64,000 nt of DNA from an uncultured Rhodocyclaceae bacterium (GTDB taxonomy: Bacteria; Pseudomonadota; Gammaproteobacteria; Burkholderiales; Rhodocyclaceae): NCBI GenBank assembly GCA_907163075.1, contig CAJQTY010000001.1, positions 2,604,001 through 2,668,000 of the forward strand, read 5' to 3'. The notes under the pieces were generated by a model that did no database searches, was not told the origin of the DNA, and was given only the letters and a program-made list of their open reading frames with translations. Shown here piece by piece: positions 36,449 through 45,027 of this stretch; the stretch's first letter is position 1; each line of letters starts with the position of its first letter. Position numbers and translations under genes: made by a program.

Positions 36449-38010
36449 GCTGCCCTCCGTATGCGGGTGCGTCCGGCCATGCCGTAGAGGTAGTCAAGGG
36501 TCTCGAAGCGATAGCTGTCGAACTCGATGGCGTTCTGCTCGGCCAACTGGATCTTGGGCTGGCCGAAGTCGAGCCTGGGTAGCAGGTAATAATCCATCAG
36601 TCCTTGGTTGTCCGGATCAAGGCGAATGGCCACGGTGATGTCCGGCTGCAGCGAGGTATCGAAGCGGATCTTCCAGCGATGGCTGCCGGTCTCGTAGGTA
36701 TGGCAACGGGCCAATACCAGCGAGACGGTGAATTCGTCATTGATGCACAGCAGATCGGTGGCCGGATCGCGAAACACGCTGCCGCCGATGCGACCGATCT
36801 CGATTTCCGCCTGGGCCACCACTTGGGGATGCAGTTGGCGCAGGAGCCGATTGACTTCCAGATAGCGGTAGTCCCTATTCGGGGTGTAGCCGACCATTTT
36901 GTAGGCGCGGATCAGGCTGTCGAAACGGTGGGCATAGATAGCGGCCGAAGGCATGCTCTCGGTTTCGTTGATGATCAGGCCGGAGAGATAGCCGTGCTTC
37001 AGATACAGGTCACGGAGTCGTTCGATCAATTCCTCGTCGGTATAGCGCCGGGCGCGCTCGCGCATGATGCCCTGCACCGTATAGAACATCTCGGGCGGCA
37101 CGATGGGGTCGAACGCGCCATCCTTGCGAATCCACAACTCGGGCGGATTCACGGTGCGCTCTTTCTTGAGCTTGAAGGAGGTGCGGTTGTAGATGTTGTT
37201 ACCGATGTATTTCTCGTTGGTCAGGACTTCCTGCACTGTCGATCGCGTCCATGGGCGATCGAGATCGGTGCGGACCTTCATGCCGTTGAGTCGGCCGGCG
37301 ATGGCGGATTCCGAGAGCGATTCGTTGATGAACCACTGGTAGATCAGATTGACGATGCGTTGCTCGTCCTCCGGGCCGGGGACCAGAATCACGCGGTCGG
37401 TTTGCAGGCTTTTGTGCTCGCCACGGTCGAGATCGGCCTTCGGGGATCCGCTCTGATCGATGAGTTTGCGGCGCAGGCCATAGCCGGCCGGCCCACCCTG
37501 CCGGTAGCCGAGCTCGATCAGTCGGCACTGGCCGGCGAACACCTTGGCCGAAAGCTCCCGGCTGTACTCGCCGGCCATGGCACGCTTGACGCCCTTGACG
37601 ATGGTCGAGACTGGCGAGCCGTCGTTGTCGAACTGCTCGGCGACGTATTTGACCAGGATGCCTTTGCGGCGGCAGAGATGCTCGTAGTAGGCCGCCTCGT
37701 CAGGATCCTGGAAGCGCCCCCAGCGGCTGACGTCATAGACCAGGATGATCTGGAAATTGATGTCGCCGGACTGGACATCTTTGATCAGGCGTTGCAGCGC
37801 ATCGCGGCCATCGATGTTGAGGCCGCTACGCCCTTCATCGGCGTAGGTGCGTACGATCTCGATGCCGTGCTTCTCGGCGTATTCCCGGATCTTGTCTGCC
37901 TGGTTCTGCGTCGAGTACTGCTGGTGGTCGGTGGACATGCGCACGTATTCGGCGGCGCTGAGGAATGTTCCCTGTACTGGTGGCTTGTCGATGGTGTGGT
38001 TGCGGTCCAT
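36445..38010 (-). CDS. Large serine recombinase
   Basis: 521 residues. The resolvase domain has AAEYVRMSTDHQQYS (catalytic Ser26), YADEGRSGLNIDGRDALQRL, and LVYDVSRWGRFQDPDEAAYY. A recombinase domain (GPAGYGLRRKLID, WTRSTVQEVLTNEKYIGN) follows. The Cys-rich zinc ribbon found in many large serine integrases is missing; the C-terminal 200 residues are instead specific to this subfamily. It heads an ATGA-coupled operon with the two ParB-like genes. It may be a mover of the MADS-bearing segment. Confidence 0.93.
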   Translation of the reverse strand: MDRNHTIDKPPVQGTFLSAAEYVRMSTDHQQYSTQNQADKIREYAEKHGIEIVRTYADEGRSGLNIDGRDALQRLIKDVQSGDINFQIILVYDVSRWGRFQDPDEAAYYEHLCRRKGILVKYVAEQFDNDGSPVSTIVKGVKRAMAGEYSRELSAKVFAGQCRLIELGYRQGGPAGYGLRRKLIDQSGSPKADLDRGEHKSLQTDRVILVPGPEDEQRIVNLIYQWFINESLSESAIAGRLNGMKVRTDLDRPWTRSTVQEVLTNEKYIGNNIYNRTSFKLKKERTVNPPELWIRKDGAFDPIVPPEMFYTVQGIMRERARRYTDEELIERLRDLYLKHGYLSGLIINETESMPSAAIYAHRFDSLIRAYKMVGYTPNRDYRYLEVNRLLRQLHPQVVAQAEIEIGRIGGSVFRDPATDLLCINDEFTVSLVLARCHTYETGSHRWKIRFDTSLQPDITVAIRLDPDNQGLMDYYLLPRLDFGQPKIQLAEQNAIEFDSYRFETLDYLYGMAGRTRIRRAA

Positions 38011-38207
38011 GCCGGGATGCCCTTGTTCATCAAATCGAGGTTCGACTCCCGACAGTTCGTATGACGGTCATGTCGCCTGGCAACCCGCGCCAGGTCTGGA
38101 TTTACGCCATCGAATCAGGTGTATCGGGAGTATTTCGCGCGGACGTTATCAGCGCGAAAGCTCCCGGTCTATACCGTCTTCTCTTTGCAATCAGCGGGTT
38201 TGATCAA

Positions 38208-38642
38208 TCACCCGTCGCGGGCGATTGAAAGCAAAGCGATTTTGACCAGCCACGCGTCACCGTTTGCAATTCCTGCCAAATCGCAGCGCCGTAACTCGTA
38301 GATGCCCTCTGGCAGAAGGGTTTCGAGGAATGACGCGTCACTCTTTGCAATCGCCTTGCTGCGGCGCATTTCGTTGCGCGATTTCTGCTGCTCGCGATTG
38401 CGGGCTGCGTACTCGGGATGTCGATTCCGGTATTCGTGCCAATAGTCGGGGTGGGCCTGCAGCCAGGCCTCGGTATGTTTTTGCTGCCTGGCGGCATAGG
38501 TTTTGTCGGCCTTACGCTTTGCCTGTTGCCAGCGACGACGGCGTTCACGCTGGCATTCCGGTTCGGAACAGGTTTGTTGGTGCTTGACGTGACGATGGGG
38601 CGTAAAGGGTTTGCGGCAGATGAGGCATTTCCTGATTGTCAT
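38208..38642 (-). CDS. Small Cys-rich (Zn-ribbon-like) protein of the recombinase cassette
   Basis: 144 residues with CLICRKPF...HVKHQQTCSEPEC near the N-terminus, a likely zinc-binding knuckle, then an Arg/Lys-rich helix (RERRRRWQQAKRKADKTY) and HPDYWHEYRNRHPEYAARN repeats. GGAG lies 8 bases before the ATG. It sits 197 bases upstream of the serine recombinase in the same direction. Proteins of this look often accompany recombinases on mobile elements; I know no function for them. Confidence 0.75.
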   Translation of the reverse strand: MTIRKCLICRKPFTPHRHVKHQQTCSEPECQRERRRRWQQAKRKADKTYAARQQKHTEAWLQAHPDYWHEYRNRHPEYAARNREQQKSRNEMRRSKAIAKSDASFLETLLPEGIYELRRCDLAGIANGDAWLVKIALLSIARDG

Positions 38643-38881
38643 GACATCTCCAGGGCGGCGCCCTGACGATGTCTGCGGAGCTTGACTGACGATCTTCGTG
38701 CTGATGACCTGTAGATCTACTGCAGGGAATCAAATTCGCGATGTCGATGCCGGCGTTGTTGCATGAGCACCGGCAGGAACACTGCAGAGACGCTCCGATC
38801 AAAAGTTGAGAATTTCCCCGCAGGCACAGGTACTGCACAGCACCTACAGAGGTTTTGAAACACGCCGGCCATGCCGTCGTC

Positions 38882-38910
38882 CGAAATGCGCCTTTTTTGG
38901 CCGCATTTCG
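38882..38910. repeat. 29-bp interrupted palindrome, copy 1
   Basis: CGAAATGCG and CGCATTTCG arms (9 bp perfect) around an 11-bp spacer. Its reverse complement matches 43332-43360 in 27 of 29 positions. It lies in the 354-base gap 38643-38996 upstream of the Zn-ribbon/recombinase cassette, where I see no gene. Possible partition, recombination or operator site. Confidence 0.72.
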
Positions 38911-38996
38911 GTGACGCAACTGGGTTCCCCGCCATTACGATCACGCTCACGTTGTACTCGCCACGGCCCCGAGGTAACTCGGGGTGGCTCTCCTAG

Positions 38997-39899
38997 GTTC
39001 TGTTCTCAATCAAGCCAGCCAGACGAAAGCACACGCGAGATGAACGAAAGACAGGAACGATTGGGCGAGTTTGTCGTAGCGCGTGGCGATGCGTCTGAAT
39101 TGCTTGATCCGGCTGAAGAAACGTTCGATCAGGTTGCGGTCCTTGTAGATATGGTGATCGAAAGTTCGTTGATTGATTCGATTGGAGCGCGGCGGGATGA
39201 CAGCCTGGCTGCCCTGTGCAGTAATGGTTTGGACAAAGGCATCCGAATCGTAACCCTTGTCCGCGACGACAAATTCGGCCGGCTGATCCTTGATCAGCGC
39301 TTCCGCCCGCTCGATGTCGGTGATCTGCCCTGCCGAGAGAATCACGCGCAGAGGATTGCCCAAGGCATCGACCGCCACGTGCAGCTTGGTCGTTAGCCCG
39401 CCCCGCGAGCGACCGATTTCCTGAAAGCCGGCTTTTTTTGGGCGCCTGCCGAGTGTTGGTGGGCACGTACGATCGTGGAGTCAATGAACAAATGCTCCAT
39501 ATCGGCATCGCCCCGCAAGGTCGTGGCCACACGCGCCCAAACGCCTTTCTTACGCCAACGGGAGAAGCGTACGAACGTTCGATGCCAATACCCAAATTCG
39601 GGCGGGAGATCACGCCACGGGCTACCGGTACGCATGATCCAGAGAACAGCCTCGACGAAACGCCGATTGTCCTTGGCCGTGCGGCCTGGGTCGCTTGCCT
39701 TGCCTGGCAAAAGCTCTTCAATGCGCCCCCATTGGTCATCGCGCAACATCTTCCGGTCCATCCTGTCTCTGCCCAAAAGTCAGGATATGACCATATTTCA
39801 TTCCCCGTGAACAGCCCCTTGCTATGTCTTTGACTGTAAACGAATTTCCCGGCCAATATCTCATATGGCATACAACACTCGATTGATTGAGAACAGACC
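38997..39899 (-). mobile_element. IS5-family insertion sequence (IS427-like), 903 bp
   Basis: Terminal inverted repeats share TCTGTTCTCAATCAA at both ends (starting 39000 and ending 39898), and both ends abut CTAG (38993-38996 and 39900-39903), a 4-bp target duplication typical of this group. The single transposase is encoded in two frames. Confidence 0.88.
39010..39761 (-). CDS. IS427-like transposase, two frames joined by -1 frameshift
   Basis: The first frame (39761 to about 39420) reads MDRKMLRDDQWGRIEELLPG and later FIDSTIVRAHQHSAG with the first catalytic Asp. The second (to 39010) holds FVVADKGYDSDAFV (second Asp) and LIERFFSRIKQFRRIATRYD (Glu). The frames differ by -1, and a run of seven A (minus strand, near 39433) just after the first part is a standard slippery site. 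The programmed frameshift makes the full DDE transposase of about 250 residues. An in-frame TTG (39776) upstream is an alternative start. Confidence 0.88.
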
Positions 39900-39903
39900 C
39901 TAG

Positions 39904-40382
39904 CTGGGGAAACGAAATAAACAGCATTCATGTCACACCCGCGCAGCAGTTGGCGCGTTTTTGAAGTGGCCCTTCCAAACAGAGACGGGCAGAGAGAGAA
40001 GCAGCGGAAGCCATGCCTGGTGCGGGTTTCCTTACTACCGGCGGCGCGTGAAATTGCGTGACAGTCGGCAAATGCAGCAAATGATCGCGGCGTCGACCGT
40101 GGATGGGCCCATGGCTCGCTCACATCTGGTGAGCTTGCCTGCCTCGACCGGCAGCCCGTAGGACGACGACGATCGATGAAGTCTGACACTGGCCCATCGG
40201 GCTGGCGTCTCCCATGGCCTGCCTGCACGGCGTCCGCGCCCGCAGCGCGTGAACCAACACTCACCACTCGATTTCGGTCTTGCCGGTGGGCCAGGGTAAT
40301 TCCTTTGGCGGATGTTTCGCCTCCCCATTGCTGTGCCTGTCGTACCCGTTTCATTCCACCCAACCACTCGAGGAGATTCTTT
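39904..40382. other. Gene-free stretch upstream of the recombinase-like gene
   Basis: About 480 bases between the IS and the next gene. Plus-strand frames here are short and lack ribosome-binding sites; a long minus-strand frame is the shadow of the downstream gene. It probably contains the promoter and leader of the following gene. I see no repeat or RNA. Confidence 0.5.
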
Positions 40383-41327
40383 ATGGGCAGTCGTAACTTT
40401 GATCTTGGCGCGCGCGACATGAAGGCCGCGGGCAGGATCGCGCTCGAAGAGGGCATGCAGTCGTTTTCCAGCATCGACACCATGGCCGATCGCTGGAATC
40501 GTTTCGTCGATTTTGCCCGCGAGCACTACGAGATCGGCCGCATGGAGCGCATTAGCCTGGATGTCGTCGTGGCGTATGGAGCATGGCTGGCCGACCAGGT
40601 GGATGAGGAACTGCTGGCAGAATCGACCGCCCAGAATTACGTCAGCGCCGTGAACCGGGTACTGGAGATCGCCCGTGGCGACAAATCGCTTCATGTCTCA
40701 CCGACGCGGGATTGCGGCATTCCCAAGCGCGTTGGCGTGGCTATCGACAATCTGGCGGTTTCCGCCGATGAACACGAAACATGGCTTGGCATCATTGATC
40801 CGCGCATTGCCTTGCTGCTGGAATTGCAGCGGGCATTTGGCCTGCGCTTCGAGGAATCGGCCAAGCTCGATGCACGGGCTGCATGGCAACAGGCCCACAC
40901 TGGCTGGCTGGACGTGACCGATGGCACCAAGGGCGGGCGCAAGCGTCGCGTGCCGATCGTCCGGGATGAGCAGCTCGCTGCCCTGGAACAGGCGCTCGAG
41001 GCGCAGGGTGATGACCGTTCATTGATCTTCCGCCGAATGTCTTACGAAGAATTCCGGCAGGAGTGCTATGGCCAGACGGTGCGTCATGGCATTCGCTTTC
41101 ATCGTGAGCGCCATGCCTATGCGCAGCAGCGCTATCGCGATCTGGTCGGTGTGGATTGTCCGGTGGCCAGTGGGATCGACCATGGCAGGGCACATCACAC
41201 CTGGCTGTCGAAGCAGTTGGGGATTTCACTGGATGCGGCGAAAGAGCTCGATGACACGGCACGGGATCAGATCGCCCTGGAACTGGGCCACAATCGGCGC
41301 GAGGTGAGCAATGCCTACCTTGGCTGA
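40383..41327 (+). CDS. Tyrosine-recombinase-like integrase domain protein
   Basis: 314 residues from ATG 40383, with AGGAG 9 bases upstream. An N-terminal core-binding-like region (DTMADRWNRFVDFAREHYEI) precedes a catalytic-type domain: FGLRFEESAKL (Arg), FHRERHAYAQQRYR (His/Arg region), IALELGHNRREVSNAYLG (His and terminal Tyr). The spacing is unusual, with a 40-residue insert before LGH, so activity is not certain. It overlaps a small SAM-like gene by 17 bases. Proteins like this occur on integrative elements. Confidence 0.8.
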   Translation: MGSRNFDLGARDMKAAGRIALEEGMQSFSSIDTMADRWNRFVDFAREHYEIGRMERISLDVVVAYGAWLADQVDEELLAESTAQNYVSAVNRVLEIARGDKSLHVSPTRDCGIPKRVGVAIDNLAVSADEHETWLGIIDPRIALLLELQRAFGLRFEESAKLDARAAWQQAHTGWLDVTDGTKGGRKRRVPIVRDEQLAALEQALEAQGDDRSLIFRRMSYEEFRQECYGQTVRHGIRFHRERHAYAQQRYRDLVGVDCPVASGIDHGRAHHTWLSKQLGISLDAAKELDDTARDQIALELGHNRREVSNAYLG

Positions 41328-41625
41328 CCAGTTGCGCCGCCGGGCACATGTCTATGTCGCCCATGGTGGAAAATCCAACCGGCGCCAGCAGGTTGACCGC
41401 CTGGTCATCGCGGTCAGCTGGATGCAGGTAAATTTCCGCGTGACTGGTCTGGAGCAGATCGGAAAGCGGCAGGTGATCGCATTCTGGAAAGCTCACCGAG
41501 ACATGGCACCGGCCACAGCCTATGCCTACTGGCTGGCAATCAAGGTGCTGTGGCAGTGGCTGGGGCGGGCCGAAGATCCCCCATCGCCAAGAGGTAACGA
41601 GGCCAGCGTAGTCGCCGGAATGTAA
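41311..41625 (+). CDS. Small SAM-like core-binding protein, partner of the recombinase
   Basis: 104 residues. SNRRQQVDRLVIAVSWMQVN, TGLEQIGKRQVIAFWKAHRD and TAYAYWLAIKVLWQWLGR read like an isolated N-terminal core-binding domain of a tyrosine recombinase, with no catalytic part. GAGGTGA precedes the ATG, which lies inside the end of the integrase-like gene. A split or helper recombinase is the simplest reading. The stop codon falls within the left arm of a 14-bp inverted repeat. Confidence 0.7.
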   Translation: MPTLADQLRRRAHVYVAHGGKSNRRQQVDRLVIAVSWMQVNFRVTGLEQIGKRQVIAFWKAHRDMAPATAYAYWLAIKVLWQWLGRAEDPPSPRGNEASVVAGM

Positions 41626-41659
41626 TAACTTATGCATCTTCGCGAGCATAACTTATTAC
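41622..41659. repeat. lox-like inverted repeat after the recombinase pair
   Basis: Arms GTAATAACTTATGC (41622-41635) and GCATAACTTATTAC (41646-41659) are complementary in 13 of 14 positions around the 10-bp spacer ATCTTCGCGA. It has the geometry of a tyrosine-recombinase crossover site. A terminator is less likely, as the stem is AT-rich and no T run follows. Confidence 0.65.
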
Positions 41660-41726
41660 AGCACAACAAAAAGGCCGGCATCGAAGGCTGAGGCCGCGGG
41701 GAGCATTACCCGGCACTACAGTTCAG

Positions 41727-42806
41727 TCAGAGCTGCGGATTGTCCGGGATCAGAGGTGCCAGCGTAGTGGTCACGACCGATCTTTCGAGCGGCCCGCTTG
41801 GCAAACGTCGTTGTAATACTGATTCCACCGTGGCAGTGCGTTGCCGGGAATTTTGCAGGCTTGGACTTTGACTGACAAGTTGCGCAAATTCTTCCAACTT
41901 ATCCTGCGGTGCGGAGGTCAATAAATCCTCAATAGCCTTGTTGCGGGCAGTGCGAGATTCCTCGTTGGCTGATTCGGTTTGCTCCTGAACGACGGCCAAC
42001 TCGATCTTACGCTTCTGGTTCTGTCTCGCCCTGGCAATGGGTTTTCCGTGCTGGAAGCAGAATGTTCCGTTACGTGCACTATTGGCCACTGCTTTGATCC
42101 ACCCAGGGAACCCCCGAATCTTTGGACGCTCACCGTTTTCTGCTGAAACCATGGCGCCGGCAATTTCGTCAGCCACCTGCTGGGCTAGCTCGTCATCCAA
42201 ACCAGAAACCGCTTTTTCGATGACAAATCGATACTCTTGGCATACCGAGTGCAGCTTGATGTTTGCTTGCTGCGTGGTTGTGGTTCTCTGAAATGGACTT
42301 TCAGTCAAAATCTTTGTTGTGTTCTCTGTTATATGAACGGTATCAGACATGCTGACCGATGCGGCTGATTCATTGCCATCGATCAGCATCAATCGTGCTG
42401 ATCGATGGAGATGCTTCATGTTGATCGATACATCACTATTTGTCAGCCGGGAAATTTCCTCCTCGAGCTTGCGGTAATCGATTGAATAGTGATTGGTGTG
42501 ATCCCAATCCGCAGCCTTCAATTGCCGTACCAGCAGTATTCCCATTTCCCTCAGCCGGTCAATCACGCGCCGATGCGGGCCGAAACTTTTCCCGAGCGGA
42601 ATCTCGGCGACCAACTCTTTCTGGGTCCAGAATACCCAGTCCATGCCATCAACACGATACTTTGCGTAGGTCGTCGGATTTGAATGCTTCTGATGCAGGC
42701 GAAAATACAGCTGCTGCAAGAAAACGGCCTCTGGCAGGCCGAGGGCGCGGCAAAGCGTGGGCGAAATCGCGATGGGAGATTCGTCGAAGAGCAGCGCAAC
42801 GGCCAT
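41727..42806 (-). CDS. Replication-initiator-like / helix-turn-helix protein of the mobile element
   Basis: 359 residues from ATG 42806 (a TTG at 42815 is also in frame). The N-terminus (IAISPTLCRALGLPEAVFLQ, VFWTQKELVAEIPLGKSFGP, HRRVIDRLREMGILLVRQLK) is a winged-helix fold like that of phage and plasmid replication proteins (DnaD/O-type). The middle is Ser/Thr rich, and the C-terminal third is charged and probably coiled coil. It follows a small gene of the same direction within 10 bases. The function is inferred only from fold-like pattern and context. Confidence 0.55.
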   Translation of the reverse strand: MAVALLFDESPIAISPTLCRALGLPEAVFLQQLYFRLHQKHSNPTTYAKYRVDGMDWVFWTQKELVAEIPLGKSFGPHRRVIDRLREMGILLVRQLKAADWDHTNHYSIDYRKLEEEISRLTNSDVSINMKHLHRSARLMLIDGNESAASVSMSDTVHITENTTKILTESPFQRTTTTQQANIKLHSVCQEYRFVIEKAVSGLDDELAQQVADEIAGAMVSAENGERPKIRGFPGWIKAVANSARNGTFCFQHGKPIARARQNQKRKIELAVVQEQTESANEESRTARNKAIEDLLTSAPQDKLEEFAQLVSQSPSLQNSRQRTATVESVLQRRLPSGPLERSVVTTTLAPLIPDNPQL

Positions 42807-42815
42807 TGTTGCCAA

Positions 42816-43256
42816 TTACCCTTTTTCGGGGCGTAAGGGTATTTTGTGCTCTTGGAAAAATTCACTGACACGCTCTGCGTGATCGATCAACCTCCAGGCT
42901 CGAAGCTCAATATCCTTGATCCATGCCACATCAGATTCTGTTCCGCCAATGTGCAGCTCGCCCAATTGCTTGTTGTAGGCCAAGTATGGCTTTCCTGCGC
43001 GTCTCGCATAGCATTCAAGACGGACTAGGCAAAAGCTTTCACCAGTAACGCTACGGTAGTACCAGCGGATTCGGATCTTGTATCGGTGGCGAGCCACATG
43101 GAGCCGGAGCCGCCTTGTAGGAAGCATGATTGCGTGCGGTAGATTCTTTCGACCTTCAAGATATTCCTGCTGCAATGCCTTGCCTTGGTCATAGGCATCG
43201 GCGGCGAACCGCATAAAGCTGTCGAGTATGTCAGGGGGAATGTCGAATTTGGTCAT
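42816..43256 (-). CDS. Hypothetical protein of the mobile element (possibly MobI-like)
   Basis: 146 residues, basic in the centre (RRLRLHVARHRYKIRIRWYY), with YNKQLGELHIGGTESDVAWI and ERVSEFFQEHKIPLRPEKG at the end. I do not recognise a domain with confidence; size, charge and neighbourhood recall the MobI mobilisation proteins of integrative elements, but this is a guess. It is coupled to the replication-like gene downstream. Confidence 0.6.
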   Translation of the reverse strand: MTKFDIPPDILDSFMRFAADAYDQGKALQQEYLEGRKNLPHAIMLPTRRLRLHVARHRYKIRIRWYYRSVTGESFCLVRLECYARRAGKPYLAYNKQLGELHIGGTESDVAWIKDIELRAWRLIDHAERVSEFFQEHKIPLRPEKG

Positions 43257-43331
43257 ATGGTCCTCAACGGGCGCGGTGGATTAAAAATAGCAGCGCGCAT
43301 AGCGTAGAGTCCGAACGCATTCGTCGGTATT

Positions 43332-43360
43332 CGAAATGCGGCCAAAATGGGCGCATTTCG
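43332..43360. repeat. 29-bp interrupted palindrome, copy 2
   Basis: Arms CGAAATGCG and CGCATTTCG around an 11-bp spacer, 27/29 identical to the reverse complement of 38882-38910. It lies between two divergent genes (hypothetical at 42816-43256 and alpA at 43453), a good place for an operator as well as for a recombination site. Confidence 0.72.
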
Positions 43361-43452
43361 AAAACGCAGGTACGTGACGAAAGTATTCAATGCAGCTCAT
43401 GAAACCGAGGCCGCAAATGGTCTTGGTTTGTTATCTCTCAGAAGGAGAAACA

Positions 43453-43683
43453 ATGAGCCAGCGACTGATTCGTTTGCCTGAGGTACGAGCCCTGGTGGGC
43501 CTGGGTACTACATCGATCTATGACAAGATCAAGAAAGGGGAATTTCCAAAACAGGTAAAGCTTGGCCGCCTGTCAGGGTGGGTCGAGGCTGAGGTGCAGG
43601 AGTGGATCAGTCGGCAGATCGGCGCGCGCCGGCCTTCTTTGGCGCCGACTGCGCATCAGACAGCATTTTCTTGGACTCGATGA
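43453..43683 (+). CDS. alpA: AlpA-family transcriptional regulator
   Basis: 76 residues from ATG 43453, with GAAGGAG ideally placed. MSQRLIRLPEVRALVGLGTT, SIYDKIKKGEFPKQVKLG and GWVEAEVQEWI are the standard AlpA (excisionase-like HTH) sequence. It is divergent from the preceding gene and convergent with the integrase, whose end it overlaps by 77 bases. AlpA proteins activate integrase expression or act as excision factors on P4-like islands. Confidence 0.92.
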   Translation: MSQRLIRLPEVRALVGLGTTSIYDKIKKGEFPKQVKLGRLSGWVEAEVQEWISRQIGARRPSLAPTAHQTAFSWTR

Positions 43684-44869
43684 GTTTCTCGGGGATCTTG
43701 TCGATCCAGTCAGCCCATGCTTGCAACATCTCTTTGCGCTCTGGCAGATATTCAGCATGGTTGTAGGCCGCTTTTGTCTTGTTCCCCTCGACATGAGCAA
43801 GCTGGCGTTCGATCCACTCCGACCGATACCCCATCTCGTGCAGCCGCGTTGATGCCGTGGCGCGAAAATCATGGCCGGTCCACAGGCCTGACGCATAGCC
43901 CATGTGCTCCAGAGCTCGATTGATGGTTGTCGCACTCATCACGTCGTCAGGTCGGCGAAAGTTTGGGAACAGCCATTTGCATGAGCCGGTGATGTTCTTG
44001 AGTTCCGCAAGAAGAGAACTTGCCTGACGAGGGAGTGGCACGACATGAACCCGTCGCATTTTCATGCGCTCAGCAGGAATTTTCCACTCAGCCGTTTCAG
44101 TATCGAACTCGATCCATTGAGCCTTACGCAGTTCGACGGTTCTCACGAATGTGTAGAGCATCAGCCGCATGGCGATGACCGTGGTGCGGTTGCCACCATA
44201 GGCGGTCAGGCGAGCCTTGAAGTCACCGATCTGCTCCGGCGTCATTGGTTTGCTGTGATTCACCTGAGGACGTGACAACGCTCCTTTAAGCGCTGCCGCT
44301 GGGTCACCATCTGCACGGAGGGTGACTACAGCATGGCGAAATATGGCGGAGCACCATTGCCGGAGTTGCATGGCATATGTTTCGGCACCGCGCTTCTCCA
44401 TCTCCTGAAGGATTTCCAGCAGATGCGCAGCGGTCACCTTGCGAATCGGGAGCCTGCCGATTTTCGGGAAGGCATTGCTCTCCAGGCAGCTGGTTGCCTG
44501 ATTGAGGTAGTAGGGCGACCACTTGGCCGATTTGCGCTCCAGCCATTCACGGGTGACAGCCTCGAACGTATTGGAGCGTTCGTGGATCTGCCTGATCCGT
44601 TCCGTCTTCTTCTCTTGGGTGGGGTTGATGCCCTGTTTGACCAGCTCGCGAATACGCTCGCGTTCGCGCCTGGCTTCGGCCAGTGTCACGGCCGGATATT
44701 CACCGATGGTGTATCGGCCGTCCTTTTCCGGTGTCAGCCAGTAGCGATACCGCCAGTACTTTGCGCCACTCGGGCGAACTTCGAGATAGAGGCCGCTGCC
44801 ATCCTGCAGTGAGTATGGTTTGGCTTCTGCTTTGGCAGTGCGAATCTTGGTGTCGGTGAGGGTTGGCAT
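43607..44869 (-). CDS. int: P4-type tyrosine integrase of the island
   Basis: 420 residues from ATG 44869 (MPTLTDTKIRTAKAEAKPYS), the typical DUF4102-like N-terminal arm-binding domain of island integrases. The catalytic domain shows MLYTFVRTVELRKAQW (Arg), HDFRATASTRLHEMG (His-x-x-Arg), LAHVEGN (His) and KAAYNHAEY (Tyr). It lies 159 bases inside the right attachment repeat and reads away from it. The start codon is next to a 10-bp palindrome that may allow autorepression. The frame's earlier in-frame starts fall inside that palindrome. Confidence 0.95.
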   Translation of the reverse strand: MPTLTDTKIRTAKAEAKPYSLQDGSGLYLEVRPSGAKYWRYRYWLTPEKDGRYTIGEYPAVTLAEARRERERIRELVKQGINPTQEKKTERIRQIHERSNTFEAVTREWLERKSAKWSPYYLNQATSCLESNAFPKIGRLPIRKVTAAHLLEILQEMEKRGAETYAMQLRQWCSAIFRHAVVTLRADGDPAAALKGALSRPQVNHSKPMTPEQIGDFKARLTAYGGNRTTVIAMRLMLYTFVRTVELRKAQWIEFDTETAEWKIPAERMKMRRVHVVPLPRQASSLLAELKNITGSCKWLFPNFRRPDDVMSATTINRALEHMGYASGLWTGHDFRATASTRLHEMGYRSEWIERQLAHVEGNKTKAAYNHAEYLPERKEMLQAWADWIDKIPEKLIESKKMLSDAQSAPKKAGARRSAD

Positions 44870-44870
44870 A

Positions 44871-44908
44871 CCGGATAACAGCAATTGTTATCCGGCAGCT
44901 TATCCGGT
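44871..44908 (-). promoter_or_regulatory. Palindromic operator at the integrase start
   Basis: CCGGATAACA (44871-44880) and TGTTATCCGG (44886-44895) form a perfect 10-bp inverted repeat with a 5-bp spacer, directly before the int ATG; a third half-site TTATCCGG follows at about 44900-44907. It could bind the integrase itself or AlpA, or hide the start codon in mRNA. Confidence 0.6.
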
Positions 44909-45027
44909 TTTTTGCCGGCTGTCACCGAATGCGGGTGAAAGTCTGCGAAGGCAGTAAATACGGTAGTTACAGAGAGAAACCGTGTTTCTGAATGATCGCG
45001 AAAGTCGGCGAATGCTAATTACAATTC

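Noticed and set aside
38030-38060. tRNA T-arm-like GAGGTTCGACTCCCGA near the serine recombinase start
   Set aside because: Only 4 of 5 stem pairs form and there is no acceptor or anticodon arm; looks like chance, not an att remnant of a tRNA gene.
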